Source of the DNA: Halomonas sp. M20
GTDB taxonomy: Bacteria; Pseudomonadota; Gammaproteobacteria; Pseudomonadales; Halomonadaceae
DNA length: 64,000 nucleotides
Direction: 5' to 3'
Assembly: GCF_020622265.1 (NCBI RefSeq)
Contig: NZ_JACNMQ010000001.1
Location: 1 to 64,000 of the forward strand
Below are positions 7,731 to 17,014 of this stretch, piece by piece (the stretch's first letter is position 1; each line of letters opens with the position of its first letter). Below the pieces are notes generated by a model that saw only the letters and a list, made by a program, of their open reading frames with translations, ran no database searches and was not told the origin of the DNA. Made by a program: the position numbers and the translations under genes.

Positions 7731-8897
7731 ATGTCCCAATTTGCTTACCGTCCGTCATCGATCCTTCTTGCCGGCACCACTTCTTTATTGCTGGCTACCA
7801 GCGTTCAGGCCATCGAGTTCGACGTGAAGGACACTAAGGTTTCCATCTACGGCTTCGCCAAGTTGAACATGATCTACGATGCCGATGCGGATCTGGGCAA
7901 TGCGGGCAACAATAGCGCCATTCGATTGGACGACCAGCAGGGGTCGGACGGTCATACCACCATTCATGCCTACCATAGTCGTCTTGGCTTCAAGACGGCG
8001 ACGCCATTGCAGGGCAGTGCATTGAAGACGCGCATGGAAATCGACTGGTTCGACGAAGGCGGGGGCGACGCGCGACTACGTCATTTTTACGGCGAGTGGA
8101 ACAACATACTGGCGGGCAAGACCTGGACCAACTTCGGCGTCGTCGGTACCGGGCCCGCGGTCATCAACGTGCGGCCGGCGCCGGGCCAGAGCAAGATAGG
8201 CCGTAAGGCACAGCTGCGCTACAGCTGGAACAACTGGCATGTGGCGCTGGAAACACCGGACCCTGAATATTACACCGACGAGGTTGCGGTAGGATTCAAC
8301 CCAGACAACGGCGGCTATCAGACCAGCGATGACTACAAGGAAGGCCTGCCGGATCTCACCTTGCGCTACCAGAATGACTGGAATGCATTGTCCTATGTCG
8401 TTTCGGGGATGGTTCGCCAGCTGGAAGTCGACGATGGCGGCGGCAACGATGATAGCGCCGTTGGCTGGGGTTTGAACATAGGCGCAAAGTACGAGCTTGG
8501 AGAGCGAGTGACGCTGCGTGCCGAACTCACCCACGGCGACGGTATCGGGGAATATATGCAAGGCAATCCCAGCGCGCCCGCCTACTATGATGGCGACAAG
8601 GTCGAAACCATCAAGGCCACCGGCGGTATTCTGAGCACCAGTGTTGCGATCGGCCCGGGCGAGGCGCAGCTTGCCTACTCGGTCACCGACGCCGATCTCG
8701 ATGATCTCAAGAAGACCGCTCTGCCCAACGTCGGCTCCGCCAACAAGCGCTACGAGAATGTCTATTTGAACTATGTCTGGACGCCGGTCAAGAATATCGA
8801 TTACGGCTTGGAAACCAGCTATCAGACCCGCGAAGTGGCGGATGGCCGCGACGGCGATGCCCTGCGTTTTCAAGGTATGGTGCGCTATCGCTTCTAG
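7731..8897 (+). CDS. DcaP-like trimeric outer-membrane porin
   Basis: A 388-residue outer-membrane protein. A signal peptide (about residues 1-27, ending SVQA) precedes VSIYGFAKLNMIYDADADLG, an N-terminal strand typical of the DcaP-like porin family, which imports negatively charged small molecules including dicarboxylates. Alternating-residue beta strands run throughout, and the protein ends in an aromatic residue (MVRYRF), as barrels need for assembly. The 250-bp leader (7482-7730) holds no other gene. It is followed by a GC-rich hairpin at 8911-8933 and is monocistronic. Confidence 0.8.
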   Translation: MSQFAYRPSSILLAGTTSLLLATSVQAIEFDVKDTKVSIYGFAKLNMIYDADADLGNAGNNSAIRLDDQQGSDGHTTIHAYHSRLGFKTATPLQGSALKTRMEIDWFDEGGGDARLRHFYGEWNNILAGKTWTNFGVVGTGPAVINVRPAPGQSKIGRKAQLRYSWNNWHVALETPDPEYYTDEVAVGFNPDNGGYQTSDDYKEGLPDLTLRYQNDWNALSYVVSGMVRQLEVDDGGGNDDSAVGWGLNIGAKYELGERVTLRAELTHGDGIGEYMQGNPSAPAYYDGDKVETIKATGGILSTSVAIGPGEAQLAYSVTDADLDDLKKTALPNVGSANKRYENVYLNYVWTPVKNIDYGLETSYQTREVADGRDGDALRFQGMVRYRF

Positions 8898-8910
8898 GCG
8901 CTGTATCTGC

Positions 8911-8933
8911 AAGCCTCGCCGCGGCGGGGCTTT
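8911..8933 (+). terminator. Terminator after the porin gene
   Basis: The arms aagcctcgcc (8911-8920) and ggcggggctt (8923-8932) pair with a single G-T wobble around a very small loop, 13 bp after the porin stop codon, followed by ttccc. Confidence 0.6.
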
Positions 8934-9008
8934 CCCTGGGGATGTAGAAAGGCGAGAATCCCAGTTCGTCCCTTGAGAAAAGCCCAGACAGTGCAGGATA
9001 TAGAAGCG

Positions 9009-9302
9009 ATGAGAAGCGAGCTGCGCGAGCAGATCTATACCATCGTCGCGCAGATTCCCCCAGGGCGCGTCACCACCTATGGGCGGATCGCCAAGATGAC
9101 CGATGGTGCCACGCCCCGAGCGGTCGGTAGCGCCATGGGCCATCTGCCGAGTGGTCATGAGCTGCCCTGGCATCGGGTGATCAACGCCAGTCTCAAGGTT
9201 ACCGAACATGGTGGCGCCGTGCGTCAGCGAGAGAAACTGCGTGCCGAGGGTGTTGCCTTCGATTCCAGGGGTTGCGTCAATTCTGAACTGCTGTGGCCAT
9301 GA
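9009..9302 (+). CDS. Alkyltransferase-like (ATL) DNA-binding protein, MGMT family
   Basis: A 97-residue protein of the O6-alkylguanine-DNA alkyltransferase fold. VTTYGRIAKM, RAVGSAMGHLP and the active-site loop LPWHRVINA are seen. The loop has Trp in place of the alkyl-accepting Cys of PCHRV, which defines ATL proteins (E. coli YbaZ). These bind O6-alkylguanine and hand it to nucleotide excision repair instead of removing the alkyl group. The start is uncertain: ATG 9009 has AGGA about 10 nt upstream, and TTG 8973 would add 12 residues. It sits 37 bp before the DUF416 gene. Confidence 0.88.
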   Translation: MRSELREQIYTIVAQIPPGRVTTYGRIAKMTDGATPRAVGSAMGHLPSGHELPWHRVINASLKVTEHGGAVRQREKLRAEGVAFDSRGCVNSELLWP

Positions 9303-9339
9303 AGAAAGCTGAAGCAACGTCTGATAAGTGAAGGAGTCT

Positions 9340-9939
9340 ATGAGCCAAGCATCCTCAACCGGTTTCAAGATGCGACTGCGCCAGTTGAATCGGCGCCAGC
9401 AGCTAGCGTTCATGGCCGCCTTGTGCGAGCGACTGATGCCCAATTACGGCCTCTATGTCCAGATGACGGGGGAGGGCGACATTCAGGGCCTGCGGGTCAT
9501 TCTGGATCTGGTGTGGGAAGCGTTGCAGGTGCGTGACGCGCGTATCGATTTTGCCCGCCAGGCGGAGAAACTTGCAGCGCTCGGCCCGCCGGATGACGAC
9601 GACAGCTTTGGCGCTCGTCGTGCCACGGAAACCGTCGTGGCACTGTCGGCGATACTCGATGCCCTCCAAGGCGACGCGCCAGAAGCGCCGCTGGAAGTCA
9701 GTCAGGTGTCCCGTAACGGTGTGCAGGCCTTTATCGAAATGACCGAAGGCAATGACGACGACGATGCGCAGCGCAATGCTGCCCGGTTGCGGGATCATCC
9801 GTTGATGGATGACGAGCATGACTTTCAGGCGACGGTGCTGGAGAGCGTGGAGGCGACGCTGGATCGTGAGGCGCTCAAATCACTGCGTCGACTGGGGCAC
9901 AATGAGGGCGTCAGCAATCTAGGCTTGAGCCTTGATTGA
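9340..9939 (+). CDS. YjaG family protein (DUF416)
   Basis: A 199-residue protein of the YjaG/DUF416 family, widespread in gammaproteobacteria and of unknown biochemical function. Seen are LRQLNRRQQLAFMAALCERLMPNY near the start and a highly acidic middle and C-terminal half (GPPDDDDSFGARRA, EGNDDDDAQRN). ATG 9340 is preferred; the GTG at 9328 is too close to the AAGGAG at 9331-9336 to be the initiator. It is soluble, without signal or membrane segments. It probably shares a transcript with the ATL gene. Confidence 0.75.
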   Translation: MSQASSTGFKMRLRQLNRRQQLAFMAALCERLMPNYGLYVQMTGEGDIQGLRVILDLVWEALQVRDARIDFARQAEKLAALGPPDDDDSFGARRATETVVALSAILDALQGDAPEAPLEVSQVSRNGVQAFIEMTEGNDDDDAQRNAARLRDHPLMDDEHDFQATVLESVEATLDREALKSLRRLGHNEGVSNLGLSLD

Positions 9940-10091
9940 TGCGGCTAACCATGAACGCCCGGCGGTGTTGATATACGACCTATTAATGAGATCAGCAGTC
10001 TTTTTATGCAGATAGCTCTCTTGAACCCGGGGCAGACGAACATAAGAAAAGAAATTTGGAGGGGATTTTACGACGTATTGTATGTTTGCAA

Positions 10092-10112
10092 CAAAAAAGC
10101 CGCCAAGGCGGC
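10092..10112 (-). terminator. Terminator of the tRNA operon
   Basis: Read on the minus strand, a gccgcc/ggcggc stem (10099-10112) is followed by six T residues (the a-run at 10093-10098). It lies about 45 bp downstream of tRNA-Thr, the last gene of the tRNA cluster. Confidence 0.75.
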
Positions 10113-10155
10113 GACTTATCGAATACACAAACGCATGATTTTACTAATTTCGTTG

Positions 10156-10231
<76 letters not shown>

Positions 10232-10250
10232 GCCTAACGAAGCGTTGGCG

Positions 10251-10325
10251 TGGCTGGGGTACCAGGACTCGAACCTGGGAATGCCGATACCAAAAACCGG
10301 TGCCTTACCACTTGGCTATACCCCA
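10251..10325 (-). tRNA. tRNA-Gln (TTG)
   Basis: A 75-nt tRNA with encoded CCA, starting tggggtatagcc, as gammaproteobacterial glutamine tRNAs do. The anticodon loop is rich in T with anticodon TTG, and the T-arm is ggttcgagtcc. Its wobble uridine belongs to the set modified by MnmH. Confidence 0.94.
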
Positions 10326-10331
10326 GCAATG

Positions 10332-10407
10332 TGGTGGCCAGAGACGGAATCGAACCGCCGACACGAGGATTTTCAATCCTCTGCTCTACCGACTGAGCTA
10401 TCTGGCC
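10332..10407 (-). tRNA. tRNA-Phe (GAA)
   Basis: A 76-nt tRNA with encoded CCA. The acceptor stem is ggccaga/tctggcc, the anticodon stem-loop gagga-ttgaaaa-tcctc gives anticodon GAA, and the T-arm is ggttcgattcc. It is the first gene of the Phe-Gln-Thr cluster. Confidence 0.95.
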
Positions 10408-10497
10408 GTTGCCAACGGGAACGTATTTAAACGTAAAGCCTTAGAGCGGTCAAGCCTTGCATTCCAGAAAGATGCCAAGTCCGAAATATCGGCATGC

Positions 10498-10770
10498 TCA
10501 CGTTGAAGGGGGCACATACCCTTCTGCCTGATCGGTGTCACGATTATCGAAAAAGCGCTCCATTTGCTCCATCAGATATTCCCGCGTTTGCGGCTCGAGC
10601 AGATTGAGATGTTTTTCGTTGATCAGGCGGGTCTGATGAGCCTGCCATTCTTCCCAGGCCTGCTTCGACACGGTGCGCTGAATTTCCTGGCCCTTCTCTC
10701 CTGGTAGTGGGGGAAACGGCAAGGCTTCCAGTTCCTGCTGATACTTACGGCAAAATACGGTCTGACTCAA
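10498..10770 (-). CDS. yggX: Fe(II)-trafficking / oxidative damage protection protein YggX
   Basis: A 90-residue small cytosolic protein. [20 protein letters not shown] with Cys7, followed by [19 protein letters not shown], is the YggX signature. YggX protects iron-sulfur enzymes from oxidation and influences labile iron. It starts with TTG at 10770, which overlaps the mutY stop (TTGA). The mutY-yggX order is widely conserved. It links an iron-sulfur DNA glycosylase with an iron-sulfur protection protein. Confidence 0.95.
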   Translation of the reverse strand: MSQTVFCRKYQQELEALPFPPLPGEKGQEIQRTVSKQAWEEWQAHQTRLINEKHLNLLEPQTREYLMEQMERFFDNRDTDQAEGYVPPST

Positions 10771-11867
10771 CGTTCGTTCTCCTCGGCGTGGATGGTCAAT
10801 TGTGTCAAGCGTTCGAGTAGCGACTTGACCGGTGCGGCAAGTCCAATGCTGGCAGGAGTATGCGGGTTATACCAGTGCCCACCGGGCTCGCCAACGACAT
10901 TCGGCTCACCATCCAGAGCGGCAGGCCGGGGCTGAATTTTCAAACGGAAATGACTGAAGGTATGGGTGAACGCATTCCAGGAAGGCGCGAGCCTGGCTGC
11001 AGGCGCATTCTGATCGAGCCATTTCTGCAGCGCCTGGTCGTCATCGAACTGCGGAAAACACCACAGACCGCCCCAGATGCCGCTGGGTGGACGCTGCTCC
11101 AGCAGCACATGCCCCCTGCCATCCTGCAGCAGCAACATCTGCGTGCTGCGCTCGGGCAATGTCTTCCGTGGCTTGCTTTCCGGAAAGCGCTTTTCCTCGC
11201 CTCGGGCATGGGCCTGGCAGACATCGGCAAAAGGGCAGAGCAGGCAGCTGGGTTTACTACGAGTGCACAGCATTGCTCCCAGATCCATCATCGCCTGAGT
11301 ATAATCAGGAAGACGCGTCTCAGGCGTGTAGTGCTCCGCGAGCTGCCATAGGGTGCGCTCCACTGCGGGTCGTCCCGGCCAGCCTTCGACCGCATGCAGA
11401 CGACTCAGTACGCGCTTGACGTTGCCATCGAGAATCGCAGCGCGACGTCCGGTGCTGATGCTGATGATAGCGCCTGCGGTGGAGCGCCCAATACCGGGAA
11501 GCGCCATCATGGCCTCCAGGCTATGTACTGGGAACTCACTATCGTGCTCAGCCACTACAAGCTGCGCTGCACGGTGCAGATTGCGCGCCCGGGCGTAGTA
11601 GCCAAGCCCTGTCCATAGATGCAGCACCTCGTCCAGGGGGGCCTTGGCCAAGTCCTCGACACCTGGGAAACGCGCCATGAAGCGCTCATAATAAGGAATG
11701 ACGGTGGCAACCTGGGTCTGCTGCAGCATTATCTCGGAGATCCAGACGCGATAAGGTGTCCTGTTCTGCTGCCAGGGCAGCGTCTTGCGGCCATGACGTT
11801 CGAACCACTCAAAGAGACGCGCTTGAAACGTAGTCGCCGTCAGATCAATAGAATGTGATTGGCTCAT
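10767..11867 (-). CDS. mutY: A/G-specific adenine DNA glycosylase
   Basis: A 366-residue MutY that removes adenine mispaired with 8-oxoguanine. The start at 11867 (MSQSHSIDL) is chosen because upstream in-frame codons run into the terminator region. Seen in order: the catalytic glutamate segment [17 protein letters not shown], the helix-hairpin-helix [12 protein letters not shown] with its aspartate region, the [4Fe-4S] loop [17 protein letters not shown] (C-x6-C-x2-C-x5-C), and a C-terminal NUDIX-like 8-oxoG recognition domain. The length is slightly above E. coli MutY (350). Its 3' end overlaps yggX. Confidence 0.96.
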   Translation of the reverse strand: MSQSHSIDLTATTFQARLFEWFERHGRKTLPWQQNRTPYRVWISEIMLQQTQVATVIPYYERFMARFPGVEDLAKAPLDEVLHLWTGLGYYARARNLHRAAQLVVAEHDSEFPVHSLEAMMALPGIGRSTAGAIISISTGRRAAILDGNVKRVLSRLHAVEGWPGRPAVERTLWQLAEHYTPETRLPDYTQAMMDLGAMLCTRSKPSCLLCPFADVCQAHARGEEKRFPESKPRKTLPERSTQMLLLQDGRGHVLLEQRPPSGIWGGLWCFPQFDDDQALQKWLDQNAPAARLAPSWNAFTHTFSHFRLKIQPRPAALDGEPNVVGEPGGHWYNPHTPASIGLAAPVKSLLERLTQLTIHAEENER

Positions 11868-11891
11868 AGCTCCCGAACTTGAAACCGCCAT

Positions 11892-11920
11892 AAAAAAAGC
11901 GCCGACGAAATAGTCGGCGC
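11892..11920 (-). terminator. Terminator of the GNAT-asmA transcript
   Basis: On the minus strand, a perfect 8-bp stem gcgccgac / gtcggcgc with loop tattcc-like spacing is followed by seven T residues (the a-run at 11892-11898). It lies 22 bp after the asmA stop and before mutY. Confidence 0.85.
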
Positions 11921-11942
11921 ACAACTGGCTTGCTAATGATGC

Positions 11943-14252
11943 TCACTTGAATAGACCGCGTAGAGCGTCACCGAGTTCCTCGCTGGCATCTTTTCCTAGG
12001 CGCTTTTCAAGCTCCTTGCCGATCTTCTCGTCAATCTTCTCGCTGGCCTTGCGCTTGACCTCATCTCGGGCAAGCCCGGTCAGCGATTGCTGAAAGGCCT
12101 GGCGGTCGAACCCGCACCACTGCTTGGGCTCACCCTCGAGAGTACCTTCACAGTGGAGAGGCAGTGGTACCTGCTCCAGACGAGGGTTGACCTTGCAGGC
12201 GGCATCCACGGTATCGACGAAACGTGCCCGGGCGTCGTAATCGAAACGTTGGGTAGGCAGGTTCAGCCGGCCGTCCCCGGTAAGCTCGATACCGGGAATG
12301 ACGATCTTGAGGTCGTCATTATGGGCGACGCCATTGACCACCCGAATACTGCCGGACAAGCGCTCGAACTGAGTGTCCTTGCTCCAGTCTCGGGTCGTCT
12401 TTTCGCCCTCGAGCATGGCCACCGCAGTGCACAGCTCCTGAGACACGTTGACATCGAAAACGGCGCCATCCGCCACCTGAAAGTTGGCGTTACCATTGAG
12501 ATTGCTCATCAAGGTATCCGGTGCGTTCGTCCGGGAAGTGAAATCGCCGTCAAGATTGAGGCGCCCGCGCAGGGGCGAGGGCTCGCCGCTGTAATCCTCG
12601 ACCAGGGGCACGATCTGCACGTTTTGCAACTGCGGCGCGAAGGCCCATCGAATAGGCGTTTCTCGAACGTCCAACGTGGCCCCGGCATTGAGCGTACCGT
12701 CGTAGAGCCGGGCATCGAAGCGCTCCAGCGCCAGGCGCCCGTCGCTGCCCTTTAGAATCAGGGAAGGCTGTGACAATGTCAGGTTCTTGACCTTGAGCTC
12801 TGTCAGGGAAAGCTTGCCATCCAGAGTCAGGTCTTGCAGCGCATCGACCGGTACCAGTTCATTCGTTTCTTCCTGAGCATAGGCGGAGTCGATCCCCAGT
12901 GGTTCAAGAAAAGCGGTGCTTTCCTTGGCGTCCTCTTCCTCGATCGGAGGTAGATAATCATCGAGATTCAGGCGTTCGCCCTCGAGATCGAATATATATG
13001 CCTTGCCATCCAGGCCGATTCCCAACTGCCCGCCAAAGGTATTGTCATCCATCACCAGGGTCAGGTTGGTCAGGTTGGCCTTCTGCATATCGCCTTTTAT
13101 CGGGCTGGTAAGTGCTACCTGGGACAGTGCCTCATCGTCCGCGGTATTCAACGTGCTACCGAAGCGTTCGAGCCAGGGTCTTAGCGACATGGGCGCCAGC
13201 TTGATTTGCCCGGTGTAATTCGGCGAATTCAAGAGCTCGGTGAAAGACAGCGTGCCTGTGAGCTTGAGCCCTTTCTCACTGGTCAACAACAGATCCTGTA
13301 TCTGGGCGGTTTGCTGCTCGGTATTCGCCTCGCCTTCGAAACTAAGATCCAATGGCAGCGGCTTTTCGCCCAGCGCAGGGTGCGCGAGGTTGGCCTTGAT
13401 CTCAGCGCCTTCGAGTCGATAGTCGCCGCTATTGATCTCGCCCAGCACCTGCTTGGCCTTGAGGGAGAGCGTCTGTTTGCGGTCCGGCAACTGCGTCATT
13501 TCAGTTTGAGACTCAAGATTCAAGCCTTCGAGCACGTAGCGGCCATCGTCCAGACCGAGGCGCACCTTGGTCTTGAGATCGACCTTACTGGAAAGCTGCG
13601 GTACCACGCTGTCTACCAGGAAGCTGCTCTTGACTGGAAAGGCATTCTCGGGATTGACGTTACTGCTGCTGAGCGCCAGATCGCGCACGGTGACATCTAG
13701 ATCGCTGCGTCGATCGGCATAGCTGACCTGGCTGTTGCTTACTTCGACATTGGCAATGTCGAGCGCTACATCCGGTTCATCCTGCTTCATGGCCGGTCCT
13801 GCGGATGTAGGTGCCAAAGCTTTCTCGGTTTCCTCATCCTGCAGGCGCTGCAATAACGTTTCCCAGTTTCCGAGACCTTGTTCATCGCGCACAAGATCGA
13901 GCCGCATGCCGTCTAGCGTCAACCCATCGATGGCAATATCACCGGTGAGCAGAGGTGCAAATGCCAGACTGACTTCGGCGCTATCGATAGCCGCAAAAGG
14001 CGTATCTTCCTGGGGTTGCTCGGGCAACCAGGCACGAGCATCTTCCACGCTGACCCCTAGTCGCGGATAGAACGACCAATTCAAGGGGCCTTCCAGAGCC
14101 AGCTCCAGGCCGCTCTGTTCGCGCACTGCTTCAACCAGCCGAGGCTTCAAGTCATTGGGATCGAAGAATGTGGTCACATAGACCACGGCGGCTACCACTA
14201 TCAGCCCCAATATGCCAATGACGGCCAATAGCGTCCGCACCAACCTTTTCAT
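11943..14252 (-). CDS. asmA: AsmA family envelope protein
   Basis: A 769-residue inner-membrane-anchored periplasmic protein. It has one N-terminal transmembrane segment (about residues 6-29, LLAVIGILGLIVVAAVVYV), then FFDPNDLKPRLVEAVREQSG, a typical AsmA beginning. The long beta-rich middle matches the bridge-like AsmA/VPS13-type proteins that influence outer-membrane phospholipid and protein assembly. ATG 14252 has AGGAGG at good spacing and overlaps the stop of the upstream GNAT gene (TGATG), so the two are coupled. The C-terminal tail (from about 735) is charged and probably helical. Confidence 0.88.
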   Translation of the reverse strand: MKRLVRTLLAVIGILGLIVVAAVVYVTTFFDPNDLKPRLVEAVREQSGLELALEGPLNWSFYPRLGVSVEDARAWLPEQPQEDTPFAAIDSAEVSLAFAPLLTGDIAIDGLTLDGMRLDLVRDEQGLGNWETLLQRLQDEETEKALAPTSAGPAMKQDEPDVALDIANVEVSNSQVSYADRRSDLDVTVRDLALSSSNVNPENAFPVKSSFLVDSVVPQLSSKVDLKTKVRLGLDDGRYVLEGLNLESQTEMTQLPDRKQTLSLKAKQVLGEINSGDYRLEGAEIKANLAHPALGEKPLPLDLSFEGEANTEQQTAQIQDLLLTSEKGLKLTGTLSFTELLNSPNYTGQIKLAPMSLRPWLERFGSTLNTADDEALSQVALTSPIKGDMQKANLTNLTLVMDDNTFGGQLGIGLDGKAYIFDLEGERLNLDDYLPPIEEEDAKESTAFLEPLGIDSAYAQEETNELVPVDALQDLTLDGKLSLTELKVKNLTLSQPSLILKGSDGRLALERFDARLYDGTLNAGATLDVRETPIRWAFAPQLQNVQIVPLVEDYSGEPSPLRGRLNLDGDFTSRTNAPDTLMSNLNGNANFQVADGAVFDVNVSQELCTAVAMLEGEKTTRDWSKDTQFERLSGSIRVVNGVAHNDDLKIVIPGIELTGDGRLNLPTQRFDYDARARFVDTVDAACKVNPRLEQVPLPLHCEGTLEGEPKQWCGFDRQAFQQSLTGLARDEVKRKASEKIDEKIGKELEKRLGKDASEELGDALRGLFK

Positions 14253-14701
14253 CAATAACCTCCTGCTGCCAACGGATTGAGTTCGAAATAAACGCCGCCG
14301 GCCTTTGGACGATAGCCCAGACGGGTTAACAACAGCTGATCTTCCAGCTGTAACTGCGTCGCCTCGACGCGCAATGTATTGCTCTGCTCACGCGCCGCTT
14401 CTGCAATGAGAGCCATTAGCCGCGACCCGATACCACGCCGACGCATGCTTTTACGTACGCAGAAATAGGCAAGCCACCAAGTGTCTGCTTCCTTCTGTAC
14501 GCTGACCGCCGCCAATAGCCGATCATCGAACAGCGCACAATAGAATACGCCGCCGCCGTTTAGATGCGATTGAACGAACGTATTAGCATTCTGAGGCAAG
14601 CGTTCACTAGGCGCATCATGATAGATACGTGAAAGATCGATTTTCACCTGAGCTTGAGCTTCCCAGCACGCATGATCGACTTCTGTGAGCATTACGGCCA
14701 T
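14252..14701 (-). CDS. GNAT acetyltransferase, PanZ (PanM)-like
   Basis: A 149-residue GNAT protein. The acetyl-CoA loop is visible as RKSMRRRGIGSRLMALIAEAA (RxxGxG/A). The N-terminal half (VKIDLSRIYHDAPS, then FYCALFDDRLLAAVSV) resembles PanZ, the acetyl-CoA sensor that triggers maturation of aspartate decarboxylase PanD in pantothenate synthesis. The length agrees (about 127-150). It starts with ATG 14701 behind GAGGA and is translationally coupled to asmA. The PanZ assignment is inference from motif resemblance; GNAT is firm. Confidence 0.7.
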   Translation of the reverse strand: MAVMLTEVDHACWEAQAQVKIDLSRIYHDAPSERLPQNANTFVQSHLNGGGVFYCALFDDRLLAAVSVQKEADTWWLAYFCVRKSMRRRGIGSRLMALIAEAAREQSNTLRVEATQLQLEDQLLLTRLGYRPKAGGVYFELNPLAAGGY

Positions 14702-14775
14702 GCTCTATCCTCTTGATGCGACTATCGTCCTGAGGTTCCTGTCCCGCATTGTAGCGGATGGCCATGACGATTCTC

Positions 14776-14781
14776 TATAAT
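14776..14781 (+). promoter_or_regulatory. Candidate -10 element for the hisBHAF transcript
   Basis: A perfect TATAAT lies 105 bp upstream of the hisB start, in the gap divergent from the GNAT gene. No convincing -35 at 16-18 bp spacing was found, so this is only a candidate. Confidence 0.4.
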
Positions 14782-14885
14782 GACAGATCAAGCTAAAGAA
14801 GCGCTCCTTCCAAGCGCTTGTGTGCGATCCAATTCACAATCATTCACCATTTACCTTGCGTGAGTATCCGGATGGAGACCCCCCG

Positions 14886-15509
14886 ATGGAGACAGCCCGG
14901 CTGGATAGCTCGGATGTGGCCGAGCGTATTGCCACAGTATCCCGCGATACCTTGGAAACCCAGATCACGGTCAGTGTGAATCTGGATGGCCAAGGCCATT
15001 TTGCAGCCGAGACCGGCGTGCCGTTTCTCGACCACATGCTCGAGCAGATTGCCCGCCATGGCCTGATCGATCTGGACATCCACGCCAAAGGCGATCTGCA
15101 TATCGATGAGCATCACACCGTCGAGGATATTGGCATTACTCTGGGCCAGGCCTTTGCCAAGGCGCTTATCGACAAGCGTGGCATTCATCGCTATGGCCAT
15201 GCCTATGTCCCATTGGACGAGGCGCTCTCGCGAGTGGTGATCGACTTTTCCGGGCGTCCGGGCCTGTTCATGGACGTCGAATTCACCCGTGCCGCCACTG
15301 GCGGCCTGGATACCCAGCTGTTCCGGGAGTTTTTTCAGGGGTTCGTCAATCATGCCCAAGCAACGCTGCATATTGATAATCTGAAAGGCTTCAACGCCCA
15401 TCACCAGATCGAAACCATCTTCAAGGCCTTCGGGCGGGCACTACGCATGTCGATAGAGCGTGACACCCGCATGGCCGGGCAGATGCCTTCTACCAAGGGC
15501 TGCCTCTGA
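14886..15509 (+). CDS. hisB: Imidazoleglycerol-phosphate dehydratase
   Basis: A 207-residue monofunctional HisB that dehydrates imidazoleglycerol phosphate. Metal-binding motifs are [27 protein letters not shown] and [20 protein letters not shown] 14886 gives a tail-free protein close to the usual 197 residues; a GTG at 14820 would add 22 atypical residues. It lacks the phosphatase domain of enteric HisB. It is first in hisB-hisH-hisA-hisF. Confidence 0.95.
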   Translation: METARLDSSDVAERIATVSRDTLETQITVSVNLDGQGHFAAETGVPFLDHMLEQIARHGLIDLDIHAKGDLHIDEHHTVEDIGITLGQAFAKALIDKRGIHRYGHAYVPLDEALSRVVIDFSGRPGLFMDVEFTRAATGGLDTQLFREFFQGFVNHAQATLHIDNLKGFNAHHQIETIFKAFGRALRMSIERDTRMAGQMPSTKGCL

Positions 15510-15531
15510 CCCTCATTTTCAAGGAGCGAGC

Positions 15532-16173
15532 ATGACGATCGCCGTCATCGACTATGGCATGGGCAACCTGCACTCAGTCGCCAAGGCGCTGGAACACGTG
15601 ACTCATGAGCATGTGATGATCACTCGTGATCCACGGGTCATCGCTGGTGCGACCCGGCTGGTTCTGCCGGGTCAAGGCGCTATCCGTGACTGCATGGGCG
15701 AGCTTGAACGCACTGAATTGAAGGGCTTGGTACAAGAACTGCTCGTTGCTCAGTCCAAGCCGTTACTGGGCATCTGTGTCGGCCAGCAGATGCTGATGGA
15801 TGAAAGCGAAGAGAATGGCGGCACGGCCTGCCTGGGCTTTCTGTCGGGAAAGGTACGCTATTTCGGTCAAAACCTGCTGGATGAAAACGACGAACGTCTC
15901 AAGGTGCCCCACATGGGCTGGAATCAGGTGAGCCAGCGCCAGCATCATCCACTCTGGGAAGGCATCGAGGACGGTACACGCTTCTATTTCGTGCACAGCT
16001 ACTATGTCGATTCTCAGCATGATGGCCACGTCTTCGGCACGACGGCCTACGCCGGCGTCGAGGCGCATGTTGCGACAGGACGCGATGCGGTCTTCGCAGT
16101 ACAGTTTCACCCCGAGAAAAGCGCTAACAACGGCCTTAGACTGCTCGAGAACTTCGTGAACTGGGCACCCTGA
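15532..16173 (+). CDS. hisH: Imidazole glycerol phosphate synthase, glutaminase subunit
   Basis: A 213-residue class I glutamine amidotransferase that feeds ammonia to HisF. The oxyanion/nucleophile motif GICVGQQMLMDES carries Cys82, and FHPEKS near the C-terminus supplies His and Glu, so the triad is complete (contrast the protein at 6792). It starts with ATG 15532 behind AAGGAG, 22 bp after hisB. Confidence 0.96.
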   Translation: MTIAVIDYGMGNLHSVAKALEHVTHEHVMITRDPRVIAGATRLVLPGQGAIRDCMGELERTELKGLVQELLVAQSKPLLGICVGQQMLMDESEENGGTACLGFLSGKVRYFGQNLLDENDERLKVPHMGWNQVSQRQHHPLWEGIEDGTRFYFVHSYYVDSQHDGHVFGTTAYAGVEAHVATGRDAVFAVQFHPEKSANNGLRLLENFVNWAP

Positions 16174-16256
16174 AAGCCAACGTCACACCAGGCTACGCCA
16201 CTTTTAGAATATTCAAGCGACGATCCCCCTGGATCCCGCACTGACGAGGACACGAC

Positions 16257-17012
16257 ATGCTGGTCATTCCCGCCATCGATCTCAAGGACGGCCAATGCGT
16301 CCGCTTGAAGCAGGGGCGTATGGACGATGCCACGAGCTATGGCGACGACCCGGTGGCCATGGCGGCACGCTGGGTCGACACCGGCGCACGGCGTTTGCAT
16401 CTGGTGGATCTCAACGGCGCCTTCGAAGGCAAGCCAGTCAATGGTGAAGCGGTTACCGCTATCGCCCGTGCCTATCCGAACCTGCCCATCCAGATTGGTG
16501 GCGGCATCCGCTCGGCAGCCACTATCGAGCACTATCTGGCGGCAGGGGTGAGCTACGTGATAATCGGCACCCAGGCGGTCAAGGAGCCGGCCTTCGTCAG
16601 CGAGATGTGTCGCTTGTTCGAGGGCCATGTGATCGTCGGCCTGGATGCTCGGGACGGTTTCGTTGCCACCGACGGCTGGGCAGAGGTCTCGAGCGTGAAG
16701 GCCACCGAACTTGCCAAGCGTTTTGCCGACGCCGGTGTTTCCTCCATCGTCTACACTGATATTGCCAGAGACGGCATGATGCAAGGCGTCAATATCGAGG
16801 CCACCGTGGAAATGGCCCGGGAAGGCGGGTTGCCGGTGATTGCCTCCGGAGGAGTAACCGATCTCGATGACATTCGAAAGCTCGCGAAAGTCGCCGACCA
16901 GGGCATCCTTGGCGCCATCACCGGGCGTGCTATCTACGAAGGTAGCCTCGATGTCACCGAAGCACAGCGTCTGTGCGACGAATTCGATTCTACTGCTTCA
17001 CGGGAGGGCTGA
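16257..17012 (+). CDS. hisA: Phosphoribosylformimino-5-aminoimidazole carboxamide ribotide isomerase
   Basis: A 251-residue (beta/alpha)8 barrel that performs the Amadori rearrangement of ProFAR. Catalytic Asp8 ([20 protein letters not shown]), the phosphate-binding GGGIRS in the first half and ASGGV in the second half, and [12 protein letters not shown] are all present. It lies 83 bp after hisH and 2 bp before hisF. Confidence 0.96.
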   Translation: MLVIPAIDLKDGQCVRLKQGRMDDATSYGDDPVAMAARWVDTGARRLHLVDLNGAFEGKPVNGEAVTAIARAYPNLPIQIGGGIRSAATIEHYLAAGVSYVIIGTQAVKEPAFVSEMCRLFEGHVIVGLDARDGFVATDGWAEVSSVKATELAKRFADAGVSSIVYTDIARDGMMQGVNIEATVEMAREGGLPVIASGGVTDLDDIRKLAKVADQGILGAITGRAIYEGSLDVTEAQRLCDEFDSTASREG

Positions 17013-17014
17013 GC

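Noticed and set aside
8076..9443. A 455-codon minus-strand frame across the porin and ATL genes
   Set aside because: It is antisense to well-supported genes, as is common in GC-rich DNA, and has no recognisable domains.
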